Below, in pieces: positions 1 through 8,513 of a stretch of DNA of 64,000 nucleotides. The translations under genes and the position numbers were made by a program. Position 1 is the stretch's first letter. Every line of letters starts with the position of its first letter. Under the pieces are notes generated by a model. The model worked only from the letters and a program-made list of their open reading frames with translations. It did no database searches and had not been told where the DNA came from. Source of the stretch: Levilactobacillus andaensis (GTDB lineage Bacteria; Bacillota; Bacilli; Lactobacillales; Lactobacillaceae); assembly GCF_016861695.1 (NCBI RefSeq), contig NZ_BOLP01000018.1, positions 1-64,000 on the forward strand. Direction: 5' to 3'.

Positions 1-260
1 TGATACCAAGTATCAAACCGCCCTACACATATTTGGTTTGTCGAAACAATGTTCAGTTTTCAAAGGTCTACCAAGTTATTACTCTTGCAAACAACTTAAT
101 CATCATATCATTTAATCAATATGATGTCAACAAGAAGTTTGATTTAACAACGTTTCTCGTTGATGTGCTGTTCAAATGCGACAGCTCAATTAATATAACA
201 TTTTATCATCACAACTGTCAACAACTAATTTCAATCTTTCGAATTGGTCTAGCTGGTTAA
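1..260 (-). promoter_or_regulatory. Probable rRNA operon leader with tandem promoters, reading leftward
   Basis: On the minus strand two good sigma-A promoters follow each other. The upstream one has TTGACA (216-221) and TATATT (192-197) with an 18-base spacer. The downstream one has TTGACA (125-130) and TATGAT (102-107) with a 17-base spacer. About 40 bases on comes CTTTGAAAACTGAACA (minus strand, about 49-65), which resembles the boxA antitermination region of Bacillus/Lactobacillus rRNA leaders. Tandem promoters followed by this motif suggest an rRNA operon starting just beyond the left edge. The rRNA itself is not in the window, so this is an inference. Confidence 0.65.
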
Positions 261-440
261 TCGCCGTGACAACATAAATAACTATACCAAGCACTAGCCC
301 TACCGTCAACTAAAAATATGAAAATAAACGAATCTTTTTTCAAAGGCATATCTTATAGTTGAAAACATTAAAATAGTTACCTGACGGCCGTGTGTTTCCT
401 GATTTTTTAATTATAACCGTTCGTCTTTATTTTAACCAAC
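261..440. other. AT-rich spacer without recognisable gene
   Basis: This stretch lies between the leftward rRNA-type promoters and the tyrS terminator. I see no credible coding region in it. Confidence 0.4.
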
Positions 441-476
441 AAAAAGCCCGAACCATCGTTATGATCGTTCGGGCTT
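441..476 (-). terminator. Rho-independent terminator of tyrS
   Basis: AAGCCCGAAC and GTTCGGGCTT arms form a hairpin just after the tyrS stop codon, followed by a T run on the minus strand. Confidence 0.85.
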
Positions 477-490
477 CCCAAATTTAAAGT

Positions 491-1750
491 TTAACCTTCA
501 ACACGGGCTAAGAAGTAACGCTTCTTCCCCCGGCGAATGATGACAAACTTACCTTCAAAGGCACTGGCTGGATCAATTTCAGTATCCGTGTCCGTGACCT
601 TTTCACCATTGACCCGAATGGCACCGTTCGTTAAGTCTTCGCGAGCTTGACGCCGTGAAGATTCAATCTTAGTGTCATCTACTAGCCATTCAACAATGTT
701 CTTCTTAGCTGCACTAACCGTCACAGCCGGCATCTTCTTGAAGCCTTGTTCGATTTCACTAGCCGTCAGCTCAGCAACATCCCCGGAGAACAGCGCCTTC
801 GTAATGTGTTGAGCTTCCACAACGGCCTCGTGACCGTGAACAAATTCTGTGACTTCTTCTGCTAAACGTGTCTGTGCTTCCCGCTTTTCTGGATGGGCTG
901 CTACAGCATCGGCTAATTTCTGGATTTCGTCTTGGCTCAAGAACGTAAAGTACTTCAAGAACTTCACGACATCGCGGTCATCCGTATTGATCCAGAATTG
1001 GTAGAACTCGTATGGTGACGTCTTTTCAGGGTCCAACCAGATGTTACCACCTTCGGATTTCCCAAACTTCGTGCCGTCAGCCTTCAATAGAAGAGGAATC
1101 GTCAATCCATAAGCACGAGCATCGGCGCCCTCTTGCTTGTGAATCAAATCAATTCCGGCTGTGATGTTGCCCCATTGGTCAGCCCCACCAATTTGTAATT
1201 GCACGTCTTCCGCCTTGAATAAATGGAGGAAATCAATCGATTGGAGAATTTGGTACGTGAATTCGGTGAATGAAATACCGACTTCCAACCGTGAAGCGAC
1301 GACTTCCTTGTTCAACATGTTATTGATGTTAAACAGCTTCCCGTAATCACGCAGAAAGTCCAATAAGGATAGTTTAGACAACCAGTCGTAGTTGTTGACG
1401 ATTCGGAATGAGCCATCTTGGCCAAATAGGTTTTCCATCTGCGCCGTCAAGCAGTCTTGGTTATGACGGACTTGGTCCATGGATTGGAGGACCCGTTCTG
1501 CCTTTTTACCCGATGGATCACCGATGGAACCCGTTGCCCCACCGATGACAATGACTGGCTTGTGCCCAGCCAACTGGAACCGTTTGAGAATCATAAATGG
1601 AATCAAATGACCAATGTGCATGGAGTCTCCGGTTGGATCGATTCCCGCGTACAGGCCGACCGCCTTTTCGTTAACTAACTTGCCTAGACCCTCTTCATCG
1701 GTTTGCTGATTGACGGCACCGCGCCACTTTAACTCATCAATAATTGACAT
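491..1750 (-). CDS. tyrS: Tyrosyl-tRNA synthetase
   Basis: Class I aminoacyl-tRNA synthetase that charges tRNA-Tyr with tyrosine in the cytoplasm. The N-terminal Rossmann fold shows the HIGH-type motif (HIGHLIPF) and the KMSKS-type motif appears as KFGKSEG. A C-terminal S4-like RNA-binding domain ends the protein (about residues 350-419). The 419-residue length is normal for Gram-positive TyrS. The start at 1750 is chosen because ATAGGAGG lies just upstream; a longer in-frame start at 1777 has no such site and runs towards the leader terminator. Expression is controlled by the T-box leader upstream. Confidence 0.97.
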   Translation of the reverse strand: MSIIDELKWRGAVNQQTDEEGLGKLVNEKAVGLYAGIDPTGDSMHIGHLIPFMILKRFQLAGHKPVIVIGGATGSIGDPSGKKAERVLQSMDQVRHNQDCLTAQMENLFGQDGSFRIVNNYDWLSKLSLLDFLRDYGKLFNINNMLNKEVVASRLEVGISFTEFTYQILQSIDFLHLFKAEDVQLQIGGADQWGNITAGIDLIHKQEGADARAYGLTIPLLLKADGTKFGKSEGGNIWLDPEKTSPYEFYQFWINTDDRDVVKFLKYFTFLSQDEIQKLADAVAAHPEKREAQTRLAEEVTEFVHGHEAVVEAQHITKALFSGDVAELTASEIEQGFKKMPAVTVSAAKKNIVEWLVDDTKIESSRRQAREDLTNGAIRVNGEKVTDTDTEIDPASAFEGKFVIIRRGKKRYFLARVEG

Positions 1751-1778
1751 TTCTTTTCCTCCTATACTTATTACCAAA

Positions 1779-2001
1779 TAAAAAAGTCCCCAATGGCTAC
1801 TGCCATCAGGGACGAATTAAAATCCGCGTTACCACCCAAGTTGTTGTCATTTAGACAACCTCTCGTCATCGTTAACGGAATGACCCGCCGGAAAACCGGC
1901 CGCTCCTCAGCGTAATTCGTGGTTACGGGCGTCCTGACTCTCAGCGCCGTCAGGTCTCTTGACCGGAGCCGTTTCCACTACTCAACTGATTCATCGCTTA
2001 T
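1779..2001 (-). promoter_or_regulatory. T-box leader of tyrS
   Basis: The minus strand carries the T-box core GGGTGGTAACGCGG (about 1825-1840) and ends in a terminator hairpin GTCCCTGATGGC...GGGGAC followed by a T run (1779-1812). Uncharged tRNA binds T-box leaders and switches the terminator off. A GAATTACG stretch (minus strand, about 1911-1918) holds a TAC tyrosine codon in a plausible specifier-loop context. The exact specifier assignment is inferred from its pattern and from the gene it controls. Confidence 0.9.
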
Positions 2002-2007
2002 GAAACG

Positions 2008-2036
2008 ATAATACGCAGATAGCGGACAAATGTCAA
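2008..2036 (-). promoter_or_regulatory. tyrS promoter
   Basis: TTGACA (2031-2036) and TATTAT (2008-2013) on the minus strand with a 17-base spacer place transcription start near 2001, at the start of the T-box leader. Confidence 0.8.
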
Positions 2037-2136
2037 TACGTGTTCCGTCACCTGGCGGGTACTGGCGCGAAAAAATATTCTCACTGGCAACACAGTACTT
2101 CCTGCGCCTTGCCGGTCTTCAACTCTCAGATAGAAC

Positions 2137-3507
2137 CTAGAACAGTCCCGTCACACTGCCCCAAATAATCTGAATGTTCAAGATCGTCAAGACAATCGTA
2201 CATGCCCAGGCCAGGACCGTGATCCAGCGTTTGTTGACCCAGCGCTCACCCATGATTTTCTTAGATGAAGTGAAGATGGTCAGTGGAATCATGGAAAATG
2301 GCAACGCAATCGACAGGAAGACCTGCGAATTGACCAGCAAGTTGTCCAGCGCTGCCTCGCTTCCGCCATACAGGACGGTGCAGACAATGACCGGCACGAC
2401 CGAAATCAGTCGCGTCACTAACCGACGAACCCATAGCGGCATCTTTAAGTTAACAAAACCTTCCATGATAACTTGCCCCGTCAGCGTTCCCGTAATCGTC
2501 GAGTTCTGACCGGAAGCCAGCAAGGCCACCGCAAACAACGTCGATAAGACCGGTGATGCCACCGCACCAGCTAAATGGTTATCTTGCAGTGCTGCGTATA
2601 AGTTACCAAACGTTCCCAATTGGCTCGCATCCTTACCAAAGAACATCGCTGCCCCCAACAGGAGTAAGAGACAGTTGATGATAAACGCGCCAAATAACTG
2701 AATGTTAGAATCCCACGTCGTAAATTTAACGGCCCGCGCCATTTCCTTTGGGTCGCTGCGGTCAAACTTCCGCGTTTGTGAAATGGACGAATGAAGGTAC
2801 AGGTTGTGCGGCATCACGGTCGCCCCAACGATTCCTAATGCCATAGTCAGTTGACCTGGATGCATGATCTCCGTCCGGGGAATGAAGTTCGCAACTGCGG
2901 CGCCCATGTTAGGTTGCGCGATGATCACTTCATAAGCAAAGACCACTAAGATCACCGTAATCAGACACAGCACAATGGCTTCGATTTTCCGGAAACCCAG
3001 CTTCGTTAATAATAATAGTAATAACACGTCAAAAACTGTCAGCGAAACACCTAAAATCAGCGGCACCCCGAATAACAGTTGCAGGGCGATTGCGCCCCCA
3101 ATAACTTCGGCAATATCGGTCGCCATGATCGCCAATTCAGTCACGACCCAGAGGACCGCCCCGATGCGTTTCGTGGTATGGGCCCGCGTTGCTTGGGCCA
3201 AATCCATCTGCGTCACAATGCCCAGTTTAGCCGCCATATATTGGAGCAACATCGCGATTAAACTCGAAATCAAGATAACAGACATCAGTAGGTAACCGTA
3301 CTTGGCCCCCCCACCGATCGATGTTACCCAGTTACCCGGATCCATGTACCCCACGGCGACCAAGGCACCCGGTCCCGAAAAGGCAATTAAGTTCTTAAGG
3401 AACCCCTTTTCCTTCGGCACAGCTACGGTACCATTGACTTCTTCTAATGACGGGCCGTTGGCGTAGCCAGTCAATTTGCTGGTCTTCGTTGAAACGTTGT
3501 CGGTCAT
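2137..3507 (-). CDS. mntH: Nramp-family Mn(2+)/H(+) symporter MntH
   Basis: Membrane carrier of the Nramp family importing manganese (and other divalent metals) with protons. The family signature DPGNW in TM1 (about residues 56-60) and [10 protein letters not shown] in TM6 are both intact, and about eleven hydrophobic segments are visible. The 456-residue length fits lactobacillar MntH, with a longer cytoplasmic N-terminus than in E. coli. The start at 3507 follows AAGGAG; an upstream in-frame codon at 3543 lacks a ribosome site. Lactobacilli accumulate manganese as an antioxidant, so a dedicated importer is expected. No Mn riboswitch was seen upstream. Confidence 0.95.
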   Translation of the reverse strand: MTDNVSTKTSKLTGYANGPSLEEVNGTVAVPKEKGFLKNLIAFSGPGALVAVGYMDPGNWVTSIGGGAKYGYLLMSVILISSLIAMLLQYMAAKLGIVTQMDLAQATRAHTTKRIGAVLWVVTELAIMATDIAEVIGGAIALQLLFGVPLILGVSLTVFDVLLLLLLTKLGFRKIEAIVLCLITVILVVFAYEVIIAQPNMGAAVANFIPRTEIMHPGQLTMALGIVGATVMPHNLYLHSSISQTRKFDRSDPKEMARAVKFTTWDSNIQLFGAFIINCLLLLLGAAMFFGKDASQLGTFGNLYAALQDNHLAGAVASPVLSTLFAVALLASGQNSTITGTLTGQVIMEGFVNLKMPLWVRRLVTRLISVVPVIVCTVLYGGSEAALDNLLVNSQVFLSIALPFSMIPLTIFTSSKKIMGERWVNKRWITVLAWACTIVLTILNIQIIWGSVTGLF

Positions 3508-3716
3508 AATTTCCACTCCTTTTCTCTCTATGCTTCTCACCATTATACGGATAGGAGCGGGCCTGTAAAGCTCTATTTTCGACTAACCTAACTTAAATTT
3601 TATATCACCCAGCAACTCGTTATTGACCGCAACATTTATTTTCGGCGTCGTTTCACGATTCATGTTCCATTTGAAAGCGGCCATCCCGATTTACAAAAAA
3701 ATTAGCCGACGCAAAT

Positions 3717-3758
3717 AAAAAACGGTAAGCTACGAAATTTGACCGGGCTTACCGTCTT
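3717..3758 (-). terminator. Terminator of the MarR gene
   Basis: On the minus strand GACGGTAAGCCCGG...GCTTACCGTTTTTT forms a hairpin with a T run directly after the stop codon at 3761. Confidence 0.8.
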
Positions 3759-3760
3759 CT

Positions 3761-4129
3761 CTATTCTGCCGCCGACTCCAATTCTGCCAACGTCGTATGT
3801 AAAACATCTGGCAACTGCTGCTGAATCAACAACAGTTTTGCCTGGCCCATTGCCGTCAGCGCCAAATAACGACGGCGACGGTCATTGGGCGCAACGTGTT
3901 GCTTTAAGTACCCCCGTTTACACAGATCGACGACTAGATTCGATGTCCGAGTCGCCGAGAACCCCAATCGATTCGCAACCTGGGCGACCGACAACCGCTC
4001 AACCGCAACATCGCTCATCAATTGACACTGGGGTAGATTCAGCGCGAGGCCCGCAACCGGCTGATTGTAGCACCGCGTCACCATCGTATAGATCTGGGTT
4101 AACTTCTGTAATTGCTTCTGCTCGACCAT
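3761..4129 (-). CDS. MarR-family transcriptional regulator
   Basis: Short winged-helix DNA-binding protein (122 residues). The central part VERLSVAQVANRLGFSATRT is a helix-turn-helix, followed by the recognition and wing region with the basic stretch PNDRRRRYLALTAMG, typical of MarR proteins. The length is at the low end for the family. An 8-bp inverted repeat overlapping its own -10 box suggests autorepression. The neighbouring DUF2252 gene lies upstream on the same strand across a 160-base gap; no ligand or target can be deduced. Confidence 0.85.
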   Translation of the reverse strand: MVEQKQLQKLTQIYTMVTRCYNQPVAGLALNLPQCQLMSDVAVERLSVAQVANRLGFSATRTSNLVVDLCKRGYLKQHVAPNDRRRRYLALTAMGQAKLLLIQQQLPDVLHTTLAELESAAE

Positions 4130-4236
4130 CCATCCTCACTCCAATCAACAAACGTTCCCTTAGTGACAAAATCAACGTTGGCTACAAAAATTGGCCGCTG
4201 GCTAGCCGCTAAAATGTCCCTGACTACCCATTTGCC

Positions 4237-4258
4237 AATAATGTATCCGCTTACATTA
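4237..4258. promoter_or_regulatory. Inverted-repeat operator at the marR promoter
   Basis: ATAATGTA-tccgct-TACATTAT is a perfect 8-bp inverted repeat. On the minus strand it runs into a TATAAT -10 box at its upstream end, so a bound dimer would block transcription of the MarR gene. Confidence 0.65.
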
Positions 4259-4291
4259 TACCACGAGCCCTCACTGCTGAGGGGTGACACC

Positions 4292-5653
4292 TTAGGCCAA
4301 ACGGTAGGCTACGAAAGCGTCATAATCTTTTTGAACCTGTTCCGCGTACGCCCAGGCGAAGTCCGCAATGGCCGTATCGAATTCCTTGTTGCTCCCAATA
4401 TAGCCGCGAATCATCGCCGCCGTTGGACTTTGACAGTGAGCGATTCCCAGCGTCCACGCACAAGTCTGCGCGTACGTCTTAAATTGCTCCCAGTCGAGCT
4501 GTGTCAAGTCGATCGATTCCTTCATATCCCGGAACTGTCGCACGTAAAAACTCTGTTTGCGGCCCGCAAAGTACCCAAGAAATGGATCTGACGAGGACTG
4601 GAGAATCTTCTGGCAATCGACGATTCGTTGTCCTTCCGTCTGTTCCAAGGCCACCGTGATATCCGTTGCCAGCTGACTTCCTTGCCGTCTGGTTGGCAGA
4701 GCCTCTTTCACCTGCAAGACCAAGTGAGACCCGTCGATACTAGTCAGCAAAATCAGATAGCACCGAGAGCCAAAACTACCGACGCCGACACTGTGGCGGA
4801 CAACATCCGTGATGTGATACTGCGATAGGAGTAGGTTGACGTCCGGTCGCACCGTCTGCCGGTAAGCCGCAAAGTAAGCATCCACGTTACTGGTCACGTC
4901 ATCATCTACGTGCGTGGTCCGCGGCGCATTCTCCCGGAAGCACAGGTTTCCCCGCACATCGAGCGTCGTAAATTTCCGCACGACCTGTTCAGAATCCCGT
5001 TTATTGGCGCGATTGACGATGGCCGTCAACAGGTTCGAGCTATCCTCATCCAGTGCACTCGCCGTCACCAGCTTCTCCACTTCATTTAAGGGGTAGAATC
5101 GTGCGAGGGTCGTCTGGTCAAACATCTGCTTGATGCTCTTGCGATAACTCTCGGCGACCTTGGGTAACAGTTGCTTAAGCTTCTTTTCCTTAAACCCATT
5201 CGCTTGTCCTGCCAGTAAGACACTGACCAATAAGCGTTTCAGGTCCCATTCCCAAGGGTTGATGCCGGCCTCATCGAAGTCGTTCAAATCAAATAACAGT
5301 CGCCGTTCAGCCGACGCATAAAAACCGAAGTTCCCAATGTGCGCGTCACCACAGATAAAGGTACTGATGGTCGAGCTAGGTTGCTTACTCAAGTCGGCTT
5401 CCATTAATTCTGCGGTTCCCCGGAAAAACGAAAAAGCCGAAGCTCCCATTCGCTGCGTGCGCTCCGGCAAAAGTTCTGGAATCAATAATTTACGAATCTT
5501 ATCCATCATATGATTACTATTGCGTTTGACTGGCTGATACGTTCCCAAGACCTCGTAGGGAACCTGCTCCCGGGCCTGCTTACCTAATTGTCGAAGCTCC
5601 GCAATGGTCTTGTTGACCTGAACTCGGCCCGTACTAAATGCTGCTGGCGTCAT
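4292..5653 (-). CDS. DUF2252 family protein
   Basis: A 453-residue soluble protein of the DUF2252 family, which has a kinase-like fold but no settled function. Conserved family landmarks are visible: FFRGTAELMEADL, CGDAHIGNFGFYASAERRLLFDLNDFDEA and WEWDLKRLLVSVLLAG in the N-terminal third, and PFLGYFAGRKQSFYVRQFRD plus CQSPTAAMIRGYIG near the C-terminus. The HIGNFG and DLNDFDE stretches resemble catalytic-loop and metal-binding motifs of aminoglycoside-phosphotransferase-like kinases. The ATG at 5653 is preferred because GGGAGG is 8 bases upstream; a GTG three codons earlier overlaps that site. Substrate unknown. Confidence 0.85.
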   Translation of the reverse strand: MTPAAFSTGRVQVNKTIAELRQLGKQAREQVPYEVLGTYQPVKRNSNHMMDKIRKLLIPELLPERTQRMGASAFSFFRGTAELMEADLSKQPSSTISTFICGDAHIGNFGFYASAERRLLFDLNDFDEAGINPWEWDLKRLLVSVLLAGQANGFKEKKLKQLLPKVAESYRKSIKQMFDQTTLARFYPLNEVEKLVTASALDEDSSNLLTAIVNRANKRDSEQVVRKFTTLDVRGNLCFRENAPRTTHVDDDVTSNVDAYFAAYRQTVRPDVNLLLSQYHITDVVRHSVGVGSFGSRCYLILLTSIDGSHLVLQVKEALPTRRQGSQLATDITVALEQTEGQRIVDCQKILQSSSDPFLGYFAGRKQSFYVRQFRDMKESIDLTQLDWEQFKTYAQTCAWTLGIAHCQSPTAAMIRGYIGSNKEFDTAIADFAWAYAEQVQKDYDAFVAYRLA

Positions 5654-5759
5654 GGGCGCCACCTCCCGCTACGTTTTGCTCCTATTCTACCGCAAACGCC
5701 TGCTGGCCTCCAGCTTCGGTTTCTTTGAGGTTATATTGCTGACGAGACTTGTTCGGAGG

Positions 5760-5950
5760 TACCGCCTGCGGCTGCCAAGGATTACGCCTGCCATGGGGAA
5801 CGCCTCCAGCCTGAGAATCGGGCTTCCAGCTCGCCTCAAAGCCACGAAAAGCACGTGTCTCCGAGGTCGTCCCACGATGATAAGCCGGGAAAGAACCCCG
5901 ACTAACATCGTTAACACGGCTGGCTCCATCCCTGGCCTCCTTCGGCTCTG
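5760..5950 (+). repeat. Structured intergenic repeat, type I, copy 1
   Basis: Outer arms CCAAGGAT and ATCCCTGG enclose three hairpins. The middle hairpin (about 5833-5864) has arms CCTCAAAG/CTCCGAGG, which differ from the CTTTTAAG/CTTAAAAG arms of other copies yet still pair. The last (5874-5912) is an imperfect ACGATG...CATCGT hairpin. The copy lies between two minus-strand genes in antisense orientation. Confidence 0.8.
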
Positions 5951-6121
5951 GTTAGATATCTACCATTAGGTTTGTTGAAACCGAGAGACCACGCGAGACT
6001 TTTTACATCACGTGTTAGCAAAGCTGGTAGTGGCATCTCTATTATTGTAAAAAACAATGAGACTCAGAATTAATATCAACAATAGTGCCACTGACACCCA
6101 CGCAATAATCCGTCTGTTTCC

Positions 6122-7597
6122 TCACTCTTCCGTCTGCTGCAGCTTATTATTAAAGTCCAGCGCAAACAGCGACAGTTCGTGGTGCCGTAGCGTCTTGATC
6201 AAGCGGTCGATGTTTTCGCCGTAGTCGATTTCCTTGATCCAGTGAAAAACCTCCAATTGATTGTCTTTGGCAAACTGTAGGGCCAGCGCATCTGTTCCAT
6301 ATAAGACTAAATAGTTTGACCGATGCTGGGCATCAATGACCGTTTGATCCGTCAGCAAACTTAAGTGCACGATGCCACTGAGCAGGCGGTTAAAGATATC
6401 CGTCGTGACCCCTATCATGTCGTAGGTCACAAGGATTTCAACCCTGGCTGCCGTCAGTGTCAACCCGTTTGTGTATTTGCTCAAATATTTCTGCACAAGC
6501 CGCAGATCCGCCGCACCAATTTTTCCAGGATATAAGCGGCTCATACTCTGAGCAATCGCCAGTGCGGGGGCCGTTGATGCGGCCGTGGGCTGATAGAGCG
6601 ACGTGATTTCCGGCCGAAGCAGCGGATCGACACGGAACAGCAACATGAATTGGCACAGCGCAAATAGCCAGTTAGCGAACCAATTTTTCCCGGTCGCGTA
6701 GTCCTGCAACTCCGCCACACCGGGTGCCAGCGTGTACTCGCCAACACGCTGCTTCAAGCCCACGTACAACCGTTGCATCCCCGCTGGCTGCAGCGCCCGT
6801 ACGAAATACGGCGAGCTCGTCAGCAAGTAATCCAACGTTGCCAACTCATTCAGCGCTTGTTGTGGTGTATCTCCCAGCGCCGCCATTTGACCAGCCAACG
6901 CCCGTAGATCCGTCAAATGGGCCAACGGAAAGCGCAGTGGTGTGTACCGGTAACCCTGGTCCAACCGCAAGAGAGCTAACCTGATCAATAAATCCTTCCG
7001 CTCCTGCAGGCTGACCGAATCCTGATACAATTTGTCATTTGCATACGTCTTGAGCAGCGCTTGGTGCAGACCCCGCAAGCGTTGGGGTAACTCGGGTAAC
7101 TCTTCCGGCGTCGTTAACGTTGTGCTGAACAACATGAAATAGAGCAGTTGAATCAGCGTCTCGTTGCCCGTCACTCGTAGCGGATTGGCCACCAATTGAA
7201 GATTGTACTGTCCCAGCTGTGTTTTCATCGCCCGCAAGCGCCGATTGAACGTCGACAAACTGATCTCATGCTCCGCGCAAAACTCGCTGGTCTGCTGGTA
7301 GGTCTGTTTCAACGTCGCCACCATCACCTGATAGGGAATACTGTCCACGTATAACCAGTGCCGATACTGGTCGATGGTCACGGTCGTCACCAATTTATCC
7401 TTCGTCAGACTCGTTGTCCCCAATTGTTGTAAGTCTGCGCGCAGGCCCAATAAAACGTGATAGGCGCGCGAATAGCTAACGGCTGCTTCTGCTGCAAATT
7501 CGGCCAAATTAAACTGGCCACCGTGGTCGTTAATAAACGTCATCAGCCGCACCTTCAGGACATCCTTAGGCGTTAACATGGCAAAATCAATTTTCAC
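6122..7597 (-). CDS. Mga/AtxA-like helix-turn-helix regulator
   Basis: A 491-residue protein resembling Mga-type virulence and sugar regulators of Firmicutes. The N-terminus holds a first HTH (about residues 10-60, FNLAEFAAEAAVSYSRAYHV) and a second Mga-type HTH (about 90-150, HEISLSTFNRRLRAMKTQL). A long alpha-helical middle (PRD-like) and a C-terminal EIIB-like portion follow. Translation starts at a GTG (7597) behind AAGGGGAG; no ATG there has a better site. It has no obvious partner operon, so the target is unknown. Some PRD-Mga proteins are phosphorylated by the PTS, but which histidines might do this was not established. Confidence 0.75.
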   Translation of the reverse strand: MKIDFAMLTPKDVLKVRLMTFINDHGGQFNLAEFAAEAAVSYSRAYHVLLGLRADLQQLGTTSLTKDKLVTTVTIDQYRHWLYVDSIPYQVMVATLKQTYQQTSEFCAEHEISLSTFNRRLRAMKTQLGQYNLQLVANPLRVTGNETLIQLLYFMLFSTTLTTPEELPELPQRLRGLHQALLKTYANDKLYQDSVSLQERKDLLIRLALLRLDQGYRYTPLRFPLAHLTDLRALAGQMAALGDTPQQALNELATLDYLLTSSPYFVRALQPAGMQRLYVGLKQRVGEYTLAPGVAELQDYATGKNWFANWLFALCQFMLLFRVDPLLRPEITSLYQPTAASTAPALAIAQSMSRLYPGKIGAADLRLVQKYLSKYTNGLTLTAARVEILVTYDMIGVTTDIFNRLLSGIVHLSLLTDQTVIDAQHRSNYLVLYGTDALALQFAKDNQLEVFHWIKEIDYGENIDRLIKTLRHHELSLFALDFNNKLQQTEE

Positions 7598-7686
7598 GAT
7601 CCCTCACTCCCCTTTTTAAATAGCGAAAACCCCTGAGCCTTGGTTTCTCGCCAATAACCCAGGGGGTCGCTGCTGTAACGGCACGC

Positions 7687-7929
7687 TTAGTCGATACTAG
7701 TGATGGTCACACCCTGCGCATCGAATTCCGCCAACGTTTCCTTTAGGATAATCCGGGGATCATCATAGCGAATTCCCGGTAAAATTGTACTGATGAAGTT
7801 GCCAGTTAACTTGCCCGCAACTACTTCTGGTGAAATGCGAACGTCCTGGCCGTCCTCCGTTGAGAGGGTCACACTCTGCCCCTCAGTCAACCGATCGATC
7901 AACGGTAAAATTGGCATCTGTTGCATCAT
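7687..7929 (-). CDS. Small hypothetical protein (80 residues)
   Basis: Unrecognised small acidic cytosolic protein starting MMQQMPILPLIDRL. It has no membrane segment or signal peptide. The start at 7929 follows GGAGGGTGAGCGAA, an excellent ribosome site. The frame stays open upstream to 8139, but that part lies inside a structured repeat and is not coding. The gene sits upstream of the Mga-like regulator on the same strand with a 90-base gap, so the two could be cotranscribed. Function unknown. Confidence 0.65.
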   Translation of the reverse strand: MMQQMPILPLIDRLTEGQSVTLSTEDGQDVRISPEVVAGKLTGNFISTILPGIRYDDPRIILKETLAEFDAQGVTITSID

Positions 7930-7968
7930 TTCGCTCACCCTCCTATGTTCCTTGTTTAATGTTTGTCC

Positions 7969-8145
7969 GTCGTAGGCTGGCGGAGATTCCGCCCGGTGAG
8001 GCAGACCTGAAGCCTGGGAAGCGGTCTTCAGGGCAACTTCGAACCTCACAATTCGAGTTTCAAAGTTGGCCTGTCGACTAAGACCGGGAAGTTCATCCGG
8101 CCTAAGACGACATTCACGGGGCTCCATCCCCGCCAGCATACGACT
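7969..8145 (+). repeat. Structured intergenic repeat, divergent type, copy 2
   Basis: The outer stem is GTCGTAGGCTGGCGG paired with CCGCCAGCATACGAC (15 bp, one mismatch). Inside are three hairpins: CCTGAAGC...GGTCTTCAGG with the family C.U mismatch, an imperfect AACTTCGA.../TTTCAAAGTT arm, and a long TGTCGACTAAGACCGG.../CCGGCCTAAGACGACA hairpin. Its sequence is largely unlike type I but the architecture is the same. Confidence 0.8.
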
Positions 8146-8513
8146 ACAGTTAAATTGGTTTGAACTTAGTTTGTCGCTGATAATTAATCTAAATTATTCT
8201 TGCTCGTAGAAAAACTGAAACGCAATTACCGCATCCAAAGTGAAGCTCCTAATTGGCACTACTCTTTGTCTCCAGTACCATCGCAAACTAAGCCAGACTC
8301 ACTTCACTTTTCCCCTATATTCTACCACGGTGCCCGTAAATACTCGCGCGAACCCACTCAGGGAATTGCGAGTTGTTATAAATATAATTATTAAAGCTTA
8401 GGAATTTACCACGTTTCTCTTAGGCAGTTTCTTCGCCATACCAGGCATGCTATGCTCAAGGCCACGCTAGTTTATGCTATTGACGTTTTTATTTTGGGGG
8501 AGAACGATAAGTT
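8146..8513. other. Intergenic region upstream of the pga operon
   Basis: No gene seen. A TTGACG at about 8479 could be part of a promoter for the following operon, but no matching -10 box is convincing. GGGGGAG at about 8496 is the ribosome site of the first pga gene. Confidence 0.3.

Noticed and set aside
33-260. Open frame of 75 codons on the plus strand at the left edge
   Set aside because: It lies over leftward rRNA-type promoters, has no ribosome site and no recognisable protein features.
2031-2136. Possible terminator for mntH between 2040 and 2137
   Set aside because: No hairpin with a T run was found there; mntH may read through into the tyrS leader or end at the T-box terminator.
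7930-8139. N-terminal extension of the small protein at 7687-7929
   Set aside because: The extension runs through structured repeat copy 2 and lacks a ribosome site; the ATG at 7929 has a strong one.
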